Positions 50,802 to 59,312 of a stretch of DNA of 64,000 bases are shown here, piece after piece; the stretch's first letter is position 1, and each line of letters begins with the position of its first letter. Position numbers and translations under genes: made by a program. Under the pieces are notes generated by a model, which was not told where the DNA came from, ran no database searches, and worked only from the letters and a program-made list of their open reading frames with translations. Source of the stretch: Acidobacteriota bacterium (GTDB lineage: Bacteria; Acidobacteriota; Terriglobia; Terriglobales; Acidobacteriaceae); contig JAFDVR010000017.1 of NCBI GenBank assembly GCA_018268855.1, positions 1-64,000 on the forward strand, given 5' to 3'.

Positions 50802-52645
50802 TCTGCGGCAGGCTCCGGCGTAAGCAGTGCGGGCGCTGCAATTTCTTCGGGAACCGCTTGGAGTTCCTTGTGGATCGTCGTGAGGATGTCACGGATAGTC
50901 TTGGGCAATTCGTCTGCGGTCTTGCACTGGCCAATCAAAAGCGCGGCGTACCCATATGCATCGCCCTTTCTGGCCTTCAGCACTTTGAGTGCAAGCGCCA
51001 GGACGGTGTCGTCGGTCATTGCAGCGTCATACTTTGGTTCGTTCGGGTAGTCGGCCTTGTCTTTCGCTGTATCGAGGAAGCGGCGGACAACAGCAATCGG
51101 CATTTCATCCAGAAGAAGGGCTTCAATTCCTTTTTGCGGAGACTCCCAATATTGCGTATAGCTAGCAAGGTTCTTCGTAGCCTCCTCTGTGAGCGCAGCG
51201 TTGGGCTGATCGTAGAAGCCGAATGACAGTTTGCCCAGTGCGGAGAATGTGGGGCCGTAGCGAGGAACCGCACCATCGCCTCCAGCGTTGAAGACTGTTA
51301 CGCCCGCCAAATCCAGATGCATGTAATCCTCAGGCGGCAGCTTCTCTTCGAGGACCGTGGAGGCAATGGGAAACAGCGAGGCCTCGGTTGAACCTTCCAC
51401 TACCAGGACCGCACGGCTCAGAATCGCCTCGGCGAACTGACGCCGTTCGACGCGGAAACTCTTCGGCTTGATCGCCGTGTGATCGATTGGTTTTCCTGTC
51501 AGTTGGCCGTCATGGTCACGGTCAAGAATCACAATTTGCGTAGGCTCGAACTGCTCAATGACGTAGGGAGAGTGGGAGGTGACGATAGATTGTCCCATCT
51601 CCGCCAATACAAAACGGGTCACTCTTCGCTGCGTGTGAGGTGGTAAAGCAATCTCAGGCTCTTCCATAGCGAAAATGACGGACTGCTTATCCTTCAATTC
51701 CGCAATGAAGGTGAGTAAAGCGAAGACGAGAAGATTTATGGAACCAGTGCCGAGACGCCCAAACGGGACAAGATGCTTGCCCGGCTGAGCGGCAATGAAC
51801 AAGCGGACAACTTCGCGCACATGCTCACGCGTGAGATCGGATGCGAAGAAGCCGGTTGATTCGTCGCCGGCTGCGAGATTCACGAAACGTCCCATGCGGG
51901 CACGAATCTCTTCACGAATCTGTTTGAGCTGTGCGATGTCTCCGATTGCTGGGTCAAGGGCCTGGAGCCGCCCGAGGGTGTCTTGCCACATCTCGACCGA
52001 GCCTGAGCCGCCAAGCCGCAACACGCTGTCCAGAAGGGAACCTCTCTGAAGGCTTAGCGCTCGGGAGCCCGTCCGCAACGTTCGCAGAAAGACGAAGCCG
52101 CAAAGTCGCTTGTGACCGCGATTGAATGGCGCGCGACCTTGGCCTAATCTGCTTTCCACTTCATCATCCAGGGCATCTGCTTCGCCCAGGGGATGATCGA
52201 AAAAGGTGTTGCCAACAAAATCGTCCTCATCTTTGTCATATCTTCCAATGAAGACCAGCGGTAGAGCCCAAATCATGCCTTCGCCATCGGCCTTGTCAAC
52301 TGCTTCAGCAGCTTCATCGAGGAATGCGCACTTTTTGTCGTCCCAACGGCGAGCGTGTCCACGGAATCGGCGCTGGGCTTCCTCGGAGAGATCAACGAGT
52401 ATTGCTTCAATGCGAATCTCAATCGGATTACCATCGTTGTCCAGGTAACGGCCGCAGTAAAAGTCATGCTCATCGACGACCGGACGTCGGAATAGTCTCT
52501 CCGGGCCGAGAACCAGATCGAGCGCTTCGCAGATTGTTGACTTGCCGATGTTGTTGCCACCGACAAGCAATGTATGCCCGCTGAAGTCAACGGTTCCTTC
52601 GGCAACGCCACGGAAGTGGGAGATCTTCAACCGTCGTACACGCAT
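50798..52645 (-). CDS. OLD-family ATPase-TOPRIM nuclease, GajA-like
   Basis: 615 residues. N-terminal ABC-type ATPase: Walker A GGNNIGKST (29-37), Walker B FAMEEPEIALPP (about 325), His switch VTSHSPYVIEQF (about 356). TOPRIM domain: AVLVVEGSTEASLFP (about 415), NAGGDGAVPRYGP (about 460). This is a class 2 OLD protein because a UvrD-like gene follows directly. With it forms a Gabija-like anti-phage pair. It is the first gene of a minus-strand cluster to 47653 and lies next to the tRNA. Confidence 0.88.
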   Translation of the reverse strand: MRVRRLKISHFRGVAEGTVDFSGHTLLVGGNNIGKSTICEALDLVLGPERLFRRPVVDEHDFYCGRYLDNDGNPIEIRIEAILVDLSEEAQRRFRGHARRWDDKKCAFLDEAAEAVDKADGEGMIWALPLVFIGRYDKDEDDFVGNTFFDHPLGEADALDDEVESRLGQGRAPFNRGHKRLCGFVFLRTLRTGSRALSLQRGSLLDSVLRLGGSGSVEMWQDTLGRLQALDPAIGDIAQLKQIREEIRARMGRFVNLAAGDESTGFFASDLTREHVREVVRLFIAAQPGKHLVPFGRLGTGSINLLVFALLTFIAELKDKQSVIFAMEEPEIALPPHTQRRVTRFVLAEMGQSIVTSHSPYVIEQFEPTQIVILDRDHDGQLTGKPIDHTAIKPKSFRVERRQFAEAILSRAVLVVEGSTEASLFPIASTVLEEKLPPEDYMHLDLAGVTVFNAGGDGAVPRYGPTFSALGKLSFGFYDQPNAALTEEATKNLASYTQYWESPQKGIEALLLDEMPIAVVRRFLDTAKDKADYPNEPKYDAAMTDDTVLALALKVLKARKGDAYGYAALLIGQCKTADELPKTIRDILTTIHKELQAVPEEIAAPALLTPEPAAE

Positions 52646-53022
52646 ACAAACTGACTCCGCATAGGGTTTGTTGGTCGGATAATGATAGCGACAAATTCTT
52701 CAACATCGAACAATGCTCGTGACGTTCGGGAGTCAGATTGCGGGACGAGCAATAGCGAACTAAAGGGGACAACTGCCACACTGTCGAGAGTGAATTCTGA
52801 GAAATCGGTCCGGTGAGAGGGGATGTGGACACCAAACTCTGCTACACTAGGTTCATCGCTGGTTGAGGCGGTTTTGGTGTCCAGTTTGGTGTCCACTTGG
52901 TGTCCAAAAAGACCCGAAATCTGGTCCAAACCAGCGAAAAGGTAGAAACAGAGCGAAATTTGCGAAAGCTGCGAAATGCCTGATTCTATGTGACTTAATT
53001 CCATCTTGTTGAAAAACAAGCT
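52646..53022. other. Non-coding boundary region between defence operon and tRNA-Asp
   Basis: 377 bases without a supported gene. It holds the promoter region of the OLD gene, the TTGGTGTCCA repeats (52826-52906) and a CTTGTT/AACAAG hairpin (53005-53020) just before the tRNA. A minus-strand open frame across it and the tRNA is the well-known artefact reading GTTGLEPATSAVTG from tRNA antisense. I see no integrase remnant. Confidence 0.55.
52826..52906 (+). repeat. TTGGTGTCCA repeats next to the tRNA
   Basis: Three direct copies of TTGGTGTCCA start at 52874, 52886 and 52897 (11 to 12 bases apart) and one inverted copy TGGACACCAA lies at 52826-52835. Phased short repeats beside a tRNA look like arm sites for an integrase or excisionase. 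No integrase gene is present in the window to support this. Confidence 0.55.
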
Positions 53023-53099
53023 GGGGACGTAGCTCAGTTGGTCAGAGCGCTGCCCTGTCACGGCAGAGGTCGCGGGTTCGAGCCCCGTCGTCCCCGCCA
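53023..53099 (+). tRNA. tRNA-Asp (anticodon GTC)
   Basis: 77 bases including an encoded CCA. Acceptor GGGGACG pairs with CGTCCCC, the D arm has AGCTCAGTTGGTCAGAGC, the anticodon stem CTGCC/GGCAG holds loop CTGTCAC, and the T arm has GGTTCGAGCC. The gene is intact. It separates the accessory block from chromosomal genes and may be the integration site, though no copy of its 3' end is seen elsewhere in the window. Confidence 0.97.
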
Positions 53100-53259
53100 T
53101 TCAATCGCAGATAGCCGATGAATGGAAAATCATAAACCAAACCTAATAAATACATACGTACGATAGCCGTTTCTATTCTGCTCATTCATTTTTTGGATGA
53201 TAATGGAAATTTTGACTGGCTTTGATGAGTGAGTGCAGATTTCTGTCTAGAGGATGTTT

Positions 53260-53727
53260 ATGGCCACATCTGGAAGATTCAGTGCCGGACTGCTGATGTA
53301 TCGCGAGAGAAAGAACGGCGTTGAAGTTTTCCTTGTGCATCCTGGCGGCCCTTTCTGGAAGAAAAAGAATGAGGGTGCCTGGACAATCCCCAAGGGGGAA
53401 TACGATGCAACCGAAAGCCCTCTTGCAGCCGCGCAGCGAGAGTTTACAGAAGAGACTGGCTTTAGTACGGAGCCCCCTTTTTTTGAATTAGGCTCAGTAC
53501 GTCAAAAAAGCGGAAAGATGGTAATGGCGTGGGCTTTCGAAGGAGACTGTGATCCGGCATCGCTCCACAGCAATACATGCATGATTCAGTGGCCACCGCG
53601 ATCTGGAAAACAGATGGAAATTGCTGAGATCGATCGTGGAGAGTGGTTCACACTTGCCGAGGCACACAAGCATATTCGCGAGGAGCAGAAAGTATTGCTG
53701 GAGCGATTGTCTGAGTTGCTGATCTGA
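53260..53727 (+). CDS. Nudix hydrolase (Ap4A/bis-phosphate type)
   Basis: 155 residues. ATG at 53260 has AGAGG 6 bases upstream, better than the ATG at 53254. The Nudix box GEYDATESPLAAAQREFTEETGF is complete with REFTEETG. The phrase SAGLLMYRERKNGVEVFLVHPGGPF and WTIPKGE match the group of DNA- and Ap4A-related Nudix enzymes. It hydrolyses a nucleoside diphosphate derivative, substrate unknown. First chromosomal gene after the tRNA; convergent with the ABC transporter gene 7 bases on. Confidence 0.88.
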   Translation: MATSGRFSAGLLMYRERKNGVEVFLVHPGGPFWKKKNEGAWTIPKGEYDATESPLAAAQREFTEETGFSTEPPFFELGSVRQKSGKMVMAWAFEGDCDPASLHSNTCMIQWPPRSGKQMEIAEIDRGEWFTLAEAHKHIREEQKVLLERLSELLI

Positions 53728-53734
53728 TTGGCCG

Positions 53735-55483
53735 CTAGGCTTCGACAGCGATCTCTTCTTCCAACTGCTGTTTTTCATACAGGCCGCGATAATAACCATG
53801 CTTTGCGAGTAGCTCTTCATGGGTTCCGTATTCTGCGATGCGGCCATCTACGAGCACTGCGATGCGGTCCGCGTGTTGTGCCGTGGAGAAACGGTGCGAG
53901 ATGAAGATGGTTGTACGTCCCTGCATCTGTTCGCGTAGACCGGCGAGGATGCGGTCTTCCGTGTAGGTATCCACACTGGCAAGGGCATCGTCCAGGATGA
54001 GAATGCGCGGATCGCGAATGAGCGCACGGGCTATCGCAGTGCGCTGCCTCTGTCCCCCGGAGAGTGTGACACCTCGTTCGCCGACTAGAGTGCCGAAGCC
54101 CTGCGGAAATTCCAGAATTTCGGTGGCTATATGCGCGGTCTGCGCGGCGCGGATGACTTCTTCTTCCTTAGCGGTTTCCATACCGAAGGTGACGTTGTCG
54201 TGAATGGAGTTGGAGAAGAGGAATGTCTCCTGCGGAACGAAACCGATGTTGCGGCGCAGAACGTCCAGCTTCCATTCGCGAATCGGGTGCCCATCGATTC
54301 GTACCATGCCGGGATCGGCATCGAGCAGACGCGGGATGAGATGCACGAGTGTGGATTTGCCTGAACCCGTCGGGCCCACGATCGCCAGGCTGGTTCCGGC
54401 AGGAATGTGCAATGAGATGTTACGCAATACCTCGGGACCTTTTGCATAACGGAACGTGAGTTTGCGGAACTCAATATCTCCATGAACGGTGGTAGGGCTC
54501 GTTTTTGCTTCTGGAGTGTCCCAGATGGTGGGCTGAACATGTAGCAATTCTTCAATGCGCAATACCGATGCTGTTCCGCGCTGGAAGAGATTGACCACAT
54601 ACCCGAGGGCGATCATGGGAAATGTAAGCTGCACCATGTAGACGAGATACGCTGCGAAATCTCCTGCGGTAATGCGGCCTTGCGTTACTTCGCGTCCCCC
54701 GACGAGCAAGGTGAGAACAAGTGTAATGCCGAGCACGAACTCCAGCGTGGGCCAGAGCATGGCCATCAGGCGTACAAGGCGCAGCGCGCGGCTGATGTAT
54801 TCCTTATTTGCCGTCTCAAAACTGGCGATTTCGGCTTCTTCCTGCGCGAAGGCTCGCACGAGGCGTGCTCCTGAGAAGTTCTCCTGTGCTTTGGAGGAGA
54901 TGTCGGAGAACATGGCCTGGATGCGCTCAAAACGCTGGTGAATCTTGCGGCCCATGTACTGCACCAGTACGCTTGCGATGGGCAGCGGAACAAAAGCGAA
55001 GAGCGTGAGGCGCGGTGAAATCTTCCACATAAACGGAAGGGCCGCCGCAGTGAAGAAGATGGTGTTGGCCGAATACATAATGGCCGGGCCGAGGAGCTGA
55101 CGCACGGCGCTCAGGTCGTTGGTCGTGCGTGCCATAATATCGCCCGTGCGGTTCTCGTGATAGAAGCTGGCGGGCTGGCGTTCGAGGTTGGAGAAGAGAT
55201 CATTGCGCAGATCGTACTCGATCTCACGTGACGCGCCGATGATAATCCACCGCTGGAAGTAGAGAAAGACACCTGCAGCCACAGCCGCGGCGAGCAGCCA
55301 GATGACGTAGAGCGCGACGACATGCTGTCCGCGCCCGTGCGTCATGGCATCGACTGCCTGACCGATAAATTTTGGAATAAGGACCTTTGCCGCGTTGTAT
55401 AAGACGACCGACAGCGCTCCCCACACCATCGCGGAGCGATAGCGGCGAAGGTATGGGAAGAGCGGCCGAAGTTTTTTGAGCAT
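53735..55483 (-). CDS. ABC exporter half-transporter with Asp at catalytic position
   Basis: 582 residues: six-helix membrane domain (about 20-310) and ATPase domain. Walker A GPTGSGKST (about 373), signature LSGGQRQR, Walker B ILILDDALASVD. The catalytic Glu after Walker B is Asp, as in MdlA-type halves of heterodimeric exporters. No partner gene is next to it, so it may form a homodimer or pair with a distant protein. A lipid or drug exporter is likely. H-loop ISHRF is present. Confidence 0.9.
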   Translation of the reverse strand: MLKKLRPLFPYLRRYRSAMVWGALSVVLYNAAKVLIPKFIGQAVDAMTHGRGQHVVALYVIWLLAAAVAAGVFLYFQRWIIIGASREIEYDLRNDLFSNLERQPASFYHENRTGDIMARTTNDLSAVRQLLGPAIMYSANTIFFTAAALPFMWKISPRLTLFAFVPLPIASVLVQYMGRKIHQRFERIQAMFSDISSKAQENFSGARLVRAFAQEEAEIASFETANKEYISRALRLVRLMAMLWPTLEFVLGITLVLTLLVGGREVTQGRITAGDFAAYLVYMVQLTFPMIALGYVVNLFQRGTASVLRIEELLHVQPTIWDTPEAKTSPTTVHGDIEFRKLTFRYAKGPEVLRNISLHIPAGTSLAIVGPTGSGKSTLVHLIPRLLDADPGMVRIDGHPIREWKLDVLRRNIGFVPQETFLFSNSIHDNVTFGMETAKEEEVIRAAQTAHIATEILEFPQGFGTLVGERGVTLSGGQRQRTAIARALIRDPRILILDDALASVDTYTEDRILAGLREQMQGRTTIFISHRFSTAQHADRIAVLVDGRIAEYGTHEELLAKHGYYRGLYEKQQLEEEIAVEA

Positions 55484-55495
55484 GGGGCGAAGAGC

Positions 55496-56146
55496 CTACT
55501 TCTGCGAGGAATCCGTTGCAGGTTTGGATGCTTCTGGCTTCTGCGTCGATTCCGATTGTGGGGCTGGTTCAGGCTTCGTCTGCGATGGCGCAGGCGGATG
55601 CGGTGGTGTGTCGGACTGGCCCAGGAACTCCACGTCAAAGATCAGTGTTGCGCGCTCCGGAATGTCCGGCGGATGCCCGAAGACGCCGTAGGCGAGCTGA
55701 TAGGGCACGATCAGACGACGCTTGCCACCAACGCGCATGCCTTCAAAGCCTGTATCCCAGCCTGTGATGACACGGTGGGCGCCGTACGGAAAGACGAAAG
55801 GCTCACGGCCGGGATTGAGCGATGAATCGAACTTTTTACCATCGAGCGTCCAGCCGGTGTAGTTGACTGTGTACCACTTGTGGGGTTGCGCCAACTCTCC
55901 TGTGCCGATCAGGGTATCCACGTATTTCAGTGCGTAGAGTTCGGAGACTTTGCCTGTGACGGCGGGTATATCGCCTACAGCTGCAAGGCCGATTTCAGAG
56001 GTTTCCGATTTCATAGCAGGAGTTTTCTTCACGGCAGTGCGGGTATGTATCGTCTTATGCGTTGTGCTGTGGGTGGTTATGGGTTTCTTGGTTTGTGCTG
56101 CGAGGGGCAGCGTGGCAAGTGTGAGAAAACAGAGTGCGTTGCGCAA
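55496..56146 (-). CDS. FKBP-type peptidyl-prolyl isomerase, periplasmic
   Basis: 216 residues. Signal peptide (to about 17), a Thr/Lys-rich linker, then an FKBP domain (about 85-180: VNYTGWTLDGKKFDSSL, FVFPYGAHRVITGWDTGFEGM, RRLIVPYQLAYG) and a Pro/Ser/Glu-rich disordered tail. It helps protein folding in the periplasm. Lies 12 bases after the ABC gene start region and is on the same strand; may be co-transcribed. Confidence 0.9.
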   Translation of the reverse strand: MRNALCFLTLATLPLAAQTKKPITTHSTTHKTIHTRTAVKKTPAMKSETSEIGLAAVGDIPAVTGKVSELYALKYVDTLIGTGELAQPHKWYTVNYTGWTLDGKKFDSSLNPGREPFVFPYGAHRVITGWDTGFEGMRVGGKRRLIVPYQLAYGVFGHPPDIPERATLIFDVEFLGQSDTPPHPPAPSQTKPEPAPQSESTQKPEASKPATDSSQK

Positions 56147-56182
56147 GCGAATATCTCCTGCGATTATTTTCGCAGAATCGTG

Positions 56183-58528
56183 TCAGGTAGGTGTCCGAAG
56201 AAGCAGGTAGGTGCCCGCCAGGCCAAAGAGCAGATCGGGACTCCAGGCTGCAAGCATAGGAGGAAGCGCATTGACGTTGCCCATAGCCTCAAAAAGACTC
56301 GACACGACCGAATACGCAATCGCCATGCCGACGGCGACGGCGATTCCAGCCAATGACCCTTTTTTGCCCATCGAGAGCGCGAAGGGAACAGCAAAGATAG
56401 ACATGACCAGCGTGACCAGCGGATAGGCCAGTTTATGGTTGAGCTGCACACGCATGCGCATAGTGTCAAAGCCGCTCTGTTTGAGATCGCGGATGTAGCG
56501 GGAGAGTTCGTTGTAACTCATCTCCTGTGACTGGCGGCTCTCTTTTTTAAAGTAAGAGGGCTGTTCTCGGACCTCTGGAAATGTGCTGAGGGTGAATGGT
56601 TGATAATCGCTCACCGTCTCACCATGGAAAGAGCGCTGCCATCCATTTTCAAGTTCCCACTGCCGGATGTTTGGGTTCCAGTGTGCACTGGAGGCGAAGA
56701 TGCGCCGCTCCAGCATAAAGGTGCCGGGTTGGAACTCAAAGATGGTGAGATTGGCGAAGACGTCCTTGTCTGGATCAAAGAACTGATAATAAAAGATGCG
56801 CGTAGGCTCGCCTGCTGAATCCTGTTGGCCGCTCATCCACTTGCGGTCTGGCCGCAAAAACGTTTGCGCCGGTTTACCTTTGATCGAGCTACGCAGCGCC
56901 TCCTGACGGCGGTTCGCCTGGGGCAGATATAGTTCATCGAACGCGAAGAGACCTACGGCAAGCATCGCTGCGAGAACCAGTACTGGAGTGATGATGCGGT
57001 AGAGACTGATGCCACTGGCCTTCATCGCTGTCATCTCACTGGAGCGGTTGAGCGCGCCAAAAGTGATGAGCACCGCGATCAATGCACAGAGCGGCGTGAG
57101 GTTATAGAGCATGAACGGAATGAGGTTCAGCAGGTAATCGCCGACGGTGATGAGTGGGGTGCGATTGCGGATGATATCGCCGGTGAGTTCGAAGAAGTTG
57201 AAGACCAGGCTCAGAGTAACGAAGGAGAAGAGTACGAGCGCGAGGTTCATCAGGAACTCGCGCATGACGTAATCGTCAAAAATGAGAGGAAATTGCGTGT
57301 TGAGCAGACGGCGGCTTGAGCGCATCAGCCTTTCGAATAACGATGGTGCAGCTTCGTCTTCTTTGCGCGGGCGCAGACGCTGGATGGCATTTTGAATGAA
57401 AACACCGAGCATTGCGATGCGGCCAAGGACGAATCCGCCGCGCGTAAGCTGATACAGCAGCGCGATACCCGCGGTCACAAAGACGATGTTGGCGGTCCAC
57501 ACGCCAAGTATGGGTGAGATGCGTCCCTGCTTGGCCATCGCTACTCCCACGGAAGAGAAGAAGTAGTAGACGAAAACCAGCAGAATGGTGAGCACAAAGC
57601 CAGTGCTTTTGCCGCCGCGGCGCGATGAGAGGCCGAGGGGGACGCCGACCAGCATCAGCACAAGACACGCAAACGGATAGCTGAACCGCTTGTTCAGTTC
57701 AATCATGTAGAAGCGGCCTTTGCTCTCGTTTCGGTGGTTCCACAGTTCGCGCGCGGACATGGCCATAATGGGAGCATCCATGCGACTGAGCTTGGTATCT
57801 TCCTGCATGCCAGCCTGAATAGGAACATCGGTTTCGCTGAAGGTGGAGATGTTGTACTGATTCGGGTCGCGGGGTGAGATGTCGTGTTGTGAGCCGTCGC
57901 GGAAGTGCAGGCGGAGCGTCTGGTTGGGGCCGTTCACCACGATAGCCTGTTCTGCCGTAATGATGTGCGGCGAGGCGGGCTGCGTGAGGTCCGCGAGGAA
58001 GACATGGCGCCATAGTGATGCGCCTTGTGCGGGCTGCGTGTCCTGCACGTAGAGAACGTAATTTTTGAAATCTTCGTAAAAGACGCGGGGTTGCACTTCG
58101 AAGGAGGCCTGCTGCGTCTTTAGGTCATTCTCGAGCCGAAGGAGAGCTGCCGTACTGCGTGGTGCAATGTAGAGAGAATTGAGCAGGCCAAACAGAAGGG
58201 CCACTCCGGCAGCAATCGAAACCACCCGCACAAACTGCATCACGCCAAAGCCGCTGGCGCGCATGGCGGTTACTTCGCTGTCTGCGGAAAGGCGGCTGAA
58301 TCCGAGCAGGATTCCGACGAGCACGGCCATGGGAATGGTGAGGGTGAGCGTACTAGGCAGCGAGTAGGCAAGAATGCGTAAGACATCTTCTGCGCTGGCA
58401 GAGCCGCGGACGGCAAGCTCCAGGATGCGGCCGAGATCGCGCATGAACAGCACAAAGGTGAAGAGCGCTCCGCCAAGGAGGGCATGCGAGACGATTTCGC
58501 GCAGGATGTATCGTGTCAGAATTCGCAC
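56183..58528 (-). CDS. Fused LptF-LptG lipopolysaccharide export permease
   Basis: 781 residues, twice the length of LptF or LptG. Residues 1-380 (MRILTRYILREIVSHALLGG, periplasmic jellyroll about 150-280, then helices) and 400-781 (FDDYVMREFLMNLALVLFSF, second jellyroll, helices) are two YjgP/YjgQ units in one chain. LptF and LptG take lipopolysaccharide from the inner membrane with LptB. The fusion would fix a 1:1 ratio. LptB, LptC and LptA are not in the window. Confidence 0.9.
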   Translation of the reverse strand: MRILTRYILREIVSHALLGGALFTFVLFMRDLGRILELAVRGSASAEDVLRILAYSLPSTLTLTIPMAVLVGILLGFSRLSADSEVTAMRASGFGVMQFVRVVSIAAGVALLFGLLNSLYIAPRSTAALLRLENDLKTQQASFEVQPRVFYEDFKNYVLYVQDTQPAQGASLWRHVFLADLTQPASPHIITAEQAIVVNGPNQTLRLHFRDGSQHDISPRDPNQYNISTFSETDVPIQAGMQEDTKLSRMDAPIMAMSARELWNHRNESKGRFYMIELNKRFSYPFACLVLMLVGVPLGLSSRRGGKSTGFVLTILLVFVYYFFSSVGVAMAKQGRISPILGVWTANIVFVTAGIALLYQLTRGGFVLGRIAMLGVFIQNAIQRLRPRKEDEAAPSLFERLMRSSRRLLNTQFPLIFDDYVMREFLMNLALVLFSFVTLSLVFNFFELTGDIIRNRTPLITVGDYLLNLIPFMLYNLTPLCALIAVLITFGALNRSSEMTAMKASGISLYRIITPVLVLAAMLAVGLFAFDELYLPQANRRQEALRSSIKGKPAQTFLRPDRKWMSGQQDSAGEPTRIFYYQFFDPDKDVFANLTIFEFQPGTFMLERRIFASSAHWNPNIRQWELENGWQRSFHGETVSDYQPFTLSTFPEVREQPSYFKKESRQSQEMSYNELSRYIRDLKQSGFDTMRMRVQLNHKLAYPLVTLVMSIFAVPFALSMGKKGSLAGIAVAVGMAIAYSVVSSLFEAMGNVNALPPMLAAWSPDLLFGLAGTYLLLRTPT

Positions 58529-58569
58529 AATGTGCCCGATGTTGCTGCCGTTTCAGTGTACGTTGTCTG

Positions 58570-59301
58570 CTATGCAGGCATGAAGCGGTAACCCACCCCG
58601 CGTACGGTGAGCAGATGAGTCGGATGTGCGGGATCGTCTTCAATATAACGGCGGAGACGCACGATGAAGTTGTCGATGGCGCGCGTGTCGGTATCTTCGC
58701 GGACGCGCCAGACCTCCTCCAGAATTTCTTTGCGTGAGACGATCTTGCCTGCGCGCTCCACGAGGTAGCGTAGAAGATCGGCCTCCATAAGTGTGAGATG
58801 AATGACAGTGTCTTTGCTATGGAGCTCGAGCGTGTCCCAATGGATACAGCGGGCATTGCCGAAATCATAGACGTTTGCCTGCTCTGTTTCCGTTTCAGAA
58901 TGGACGTGCTCTGCCCGTTGCCAGCGCATGCGGCGTAAAAGGCCAGACACGCGGGCCAAAAGAATGGCGAGATCAAATGGCTTGTTCAGGTAATCGTCAG
59001 CCCCGGATGCGAAGCCTTCCAGAACGTCCTGCGGATGGTTGCGCGCCGTAAGCATCAGGATAGGTGTGTAGATCTTTGCCTCGCGTAATGCGCGCGCAAT
59101 CTCAAACCCATCGCGGCCAGGGAGCATCACGTCGAGCAGGATGACGCCAATGGATTCGTTCGCGTGGAGAAGATAGTCGAAGGCTGATGTGCCGTCCGCT
59201 TCGTGGTGAACACGGTAGCCTTCCGCTTCGAGATTGAAGATGAGGCCCTGTGCGAGGTGTTCTTCGTCTTCGACGAGAACAATCAGCGTGGGTTCCGGCA
59301 T
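58570..59301 (-). CDS. OmpR/PhoB-type response regulator
   Basis: 243 residues. Receiver domain with DVMLPG (phospho-Asp about 57), acidic EDEEH pocket near 11, Thr in MLTARNH and Lys in NKPFD. A winged-helix domain follows (ALVERAGKIVSRKEILEEVW, RAIDNFIVRLRRYIEDD, RGVGYRF). It is 11 bases after the kinase gene. It regulates unknown targets on phosphorylation. Confidence 0.93.
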   Translation of the reverse strand: MPEPTLIVLVEDEEHLAQGLIFNLEAEGYRVHHEADGTSAFDYLLHANESIGVILLDVMLPGRDGFEIARALREAKIYTPILMLTARNHPQDVLEGFASGADDYLNKPFDLAILLARVSGLLRRMRWQRAEHVHSETETEQANVYDFGNARCIHWDTLELHSKDTVIHLTLMEADLLRYLVERAGKIVSRKEILEEVWRVREDTDTRAIDNFIVRLRRYIEDDPAHPTHLLTVRGVGYRFMPA

Positions 59302-59312
59302 CAGAGGTTCTC

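Noticed and set aside
53023-53099. tRNA 3'-end duplication as proof of element integration
   Set aside because: I looked for a second copy of the T arm and acceptor sequence in the gene-free stretches of the accessory block and found none, so attachment at this tRNA stays a hypothesis.
52627-53100. 157-residue minus-strand frame across the tRNA
   Set aside because: Its start reads GTTGLEPATSAVTG, the common false protein from antisense tRNA, and it covers the tRNA-Asp gene.
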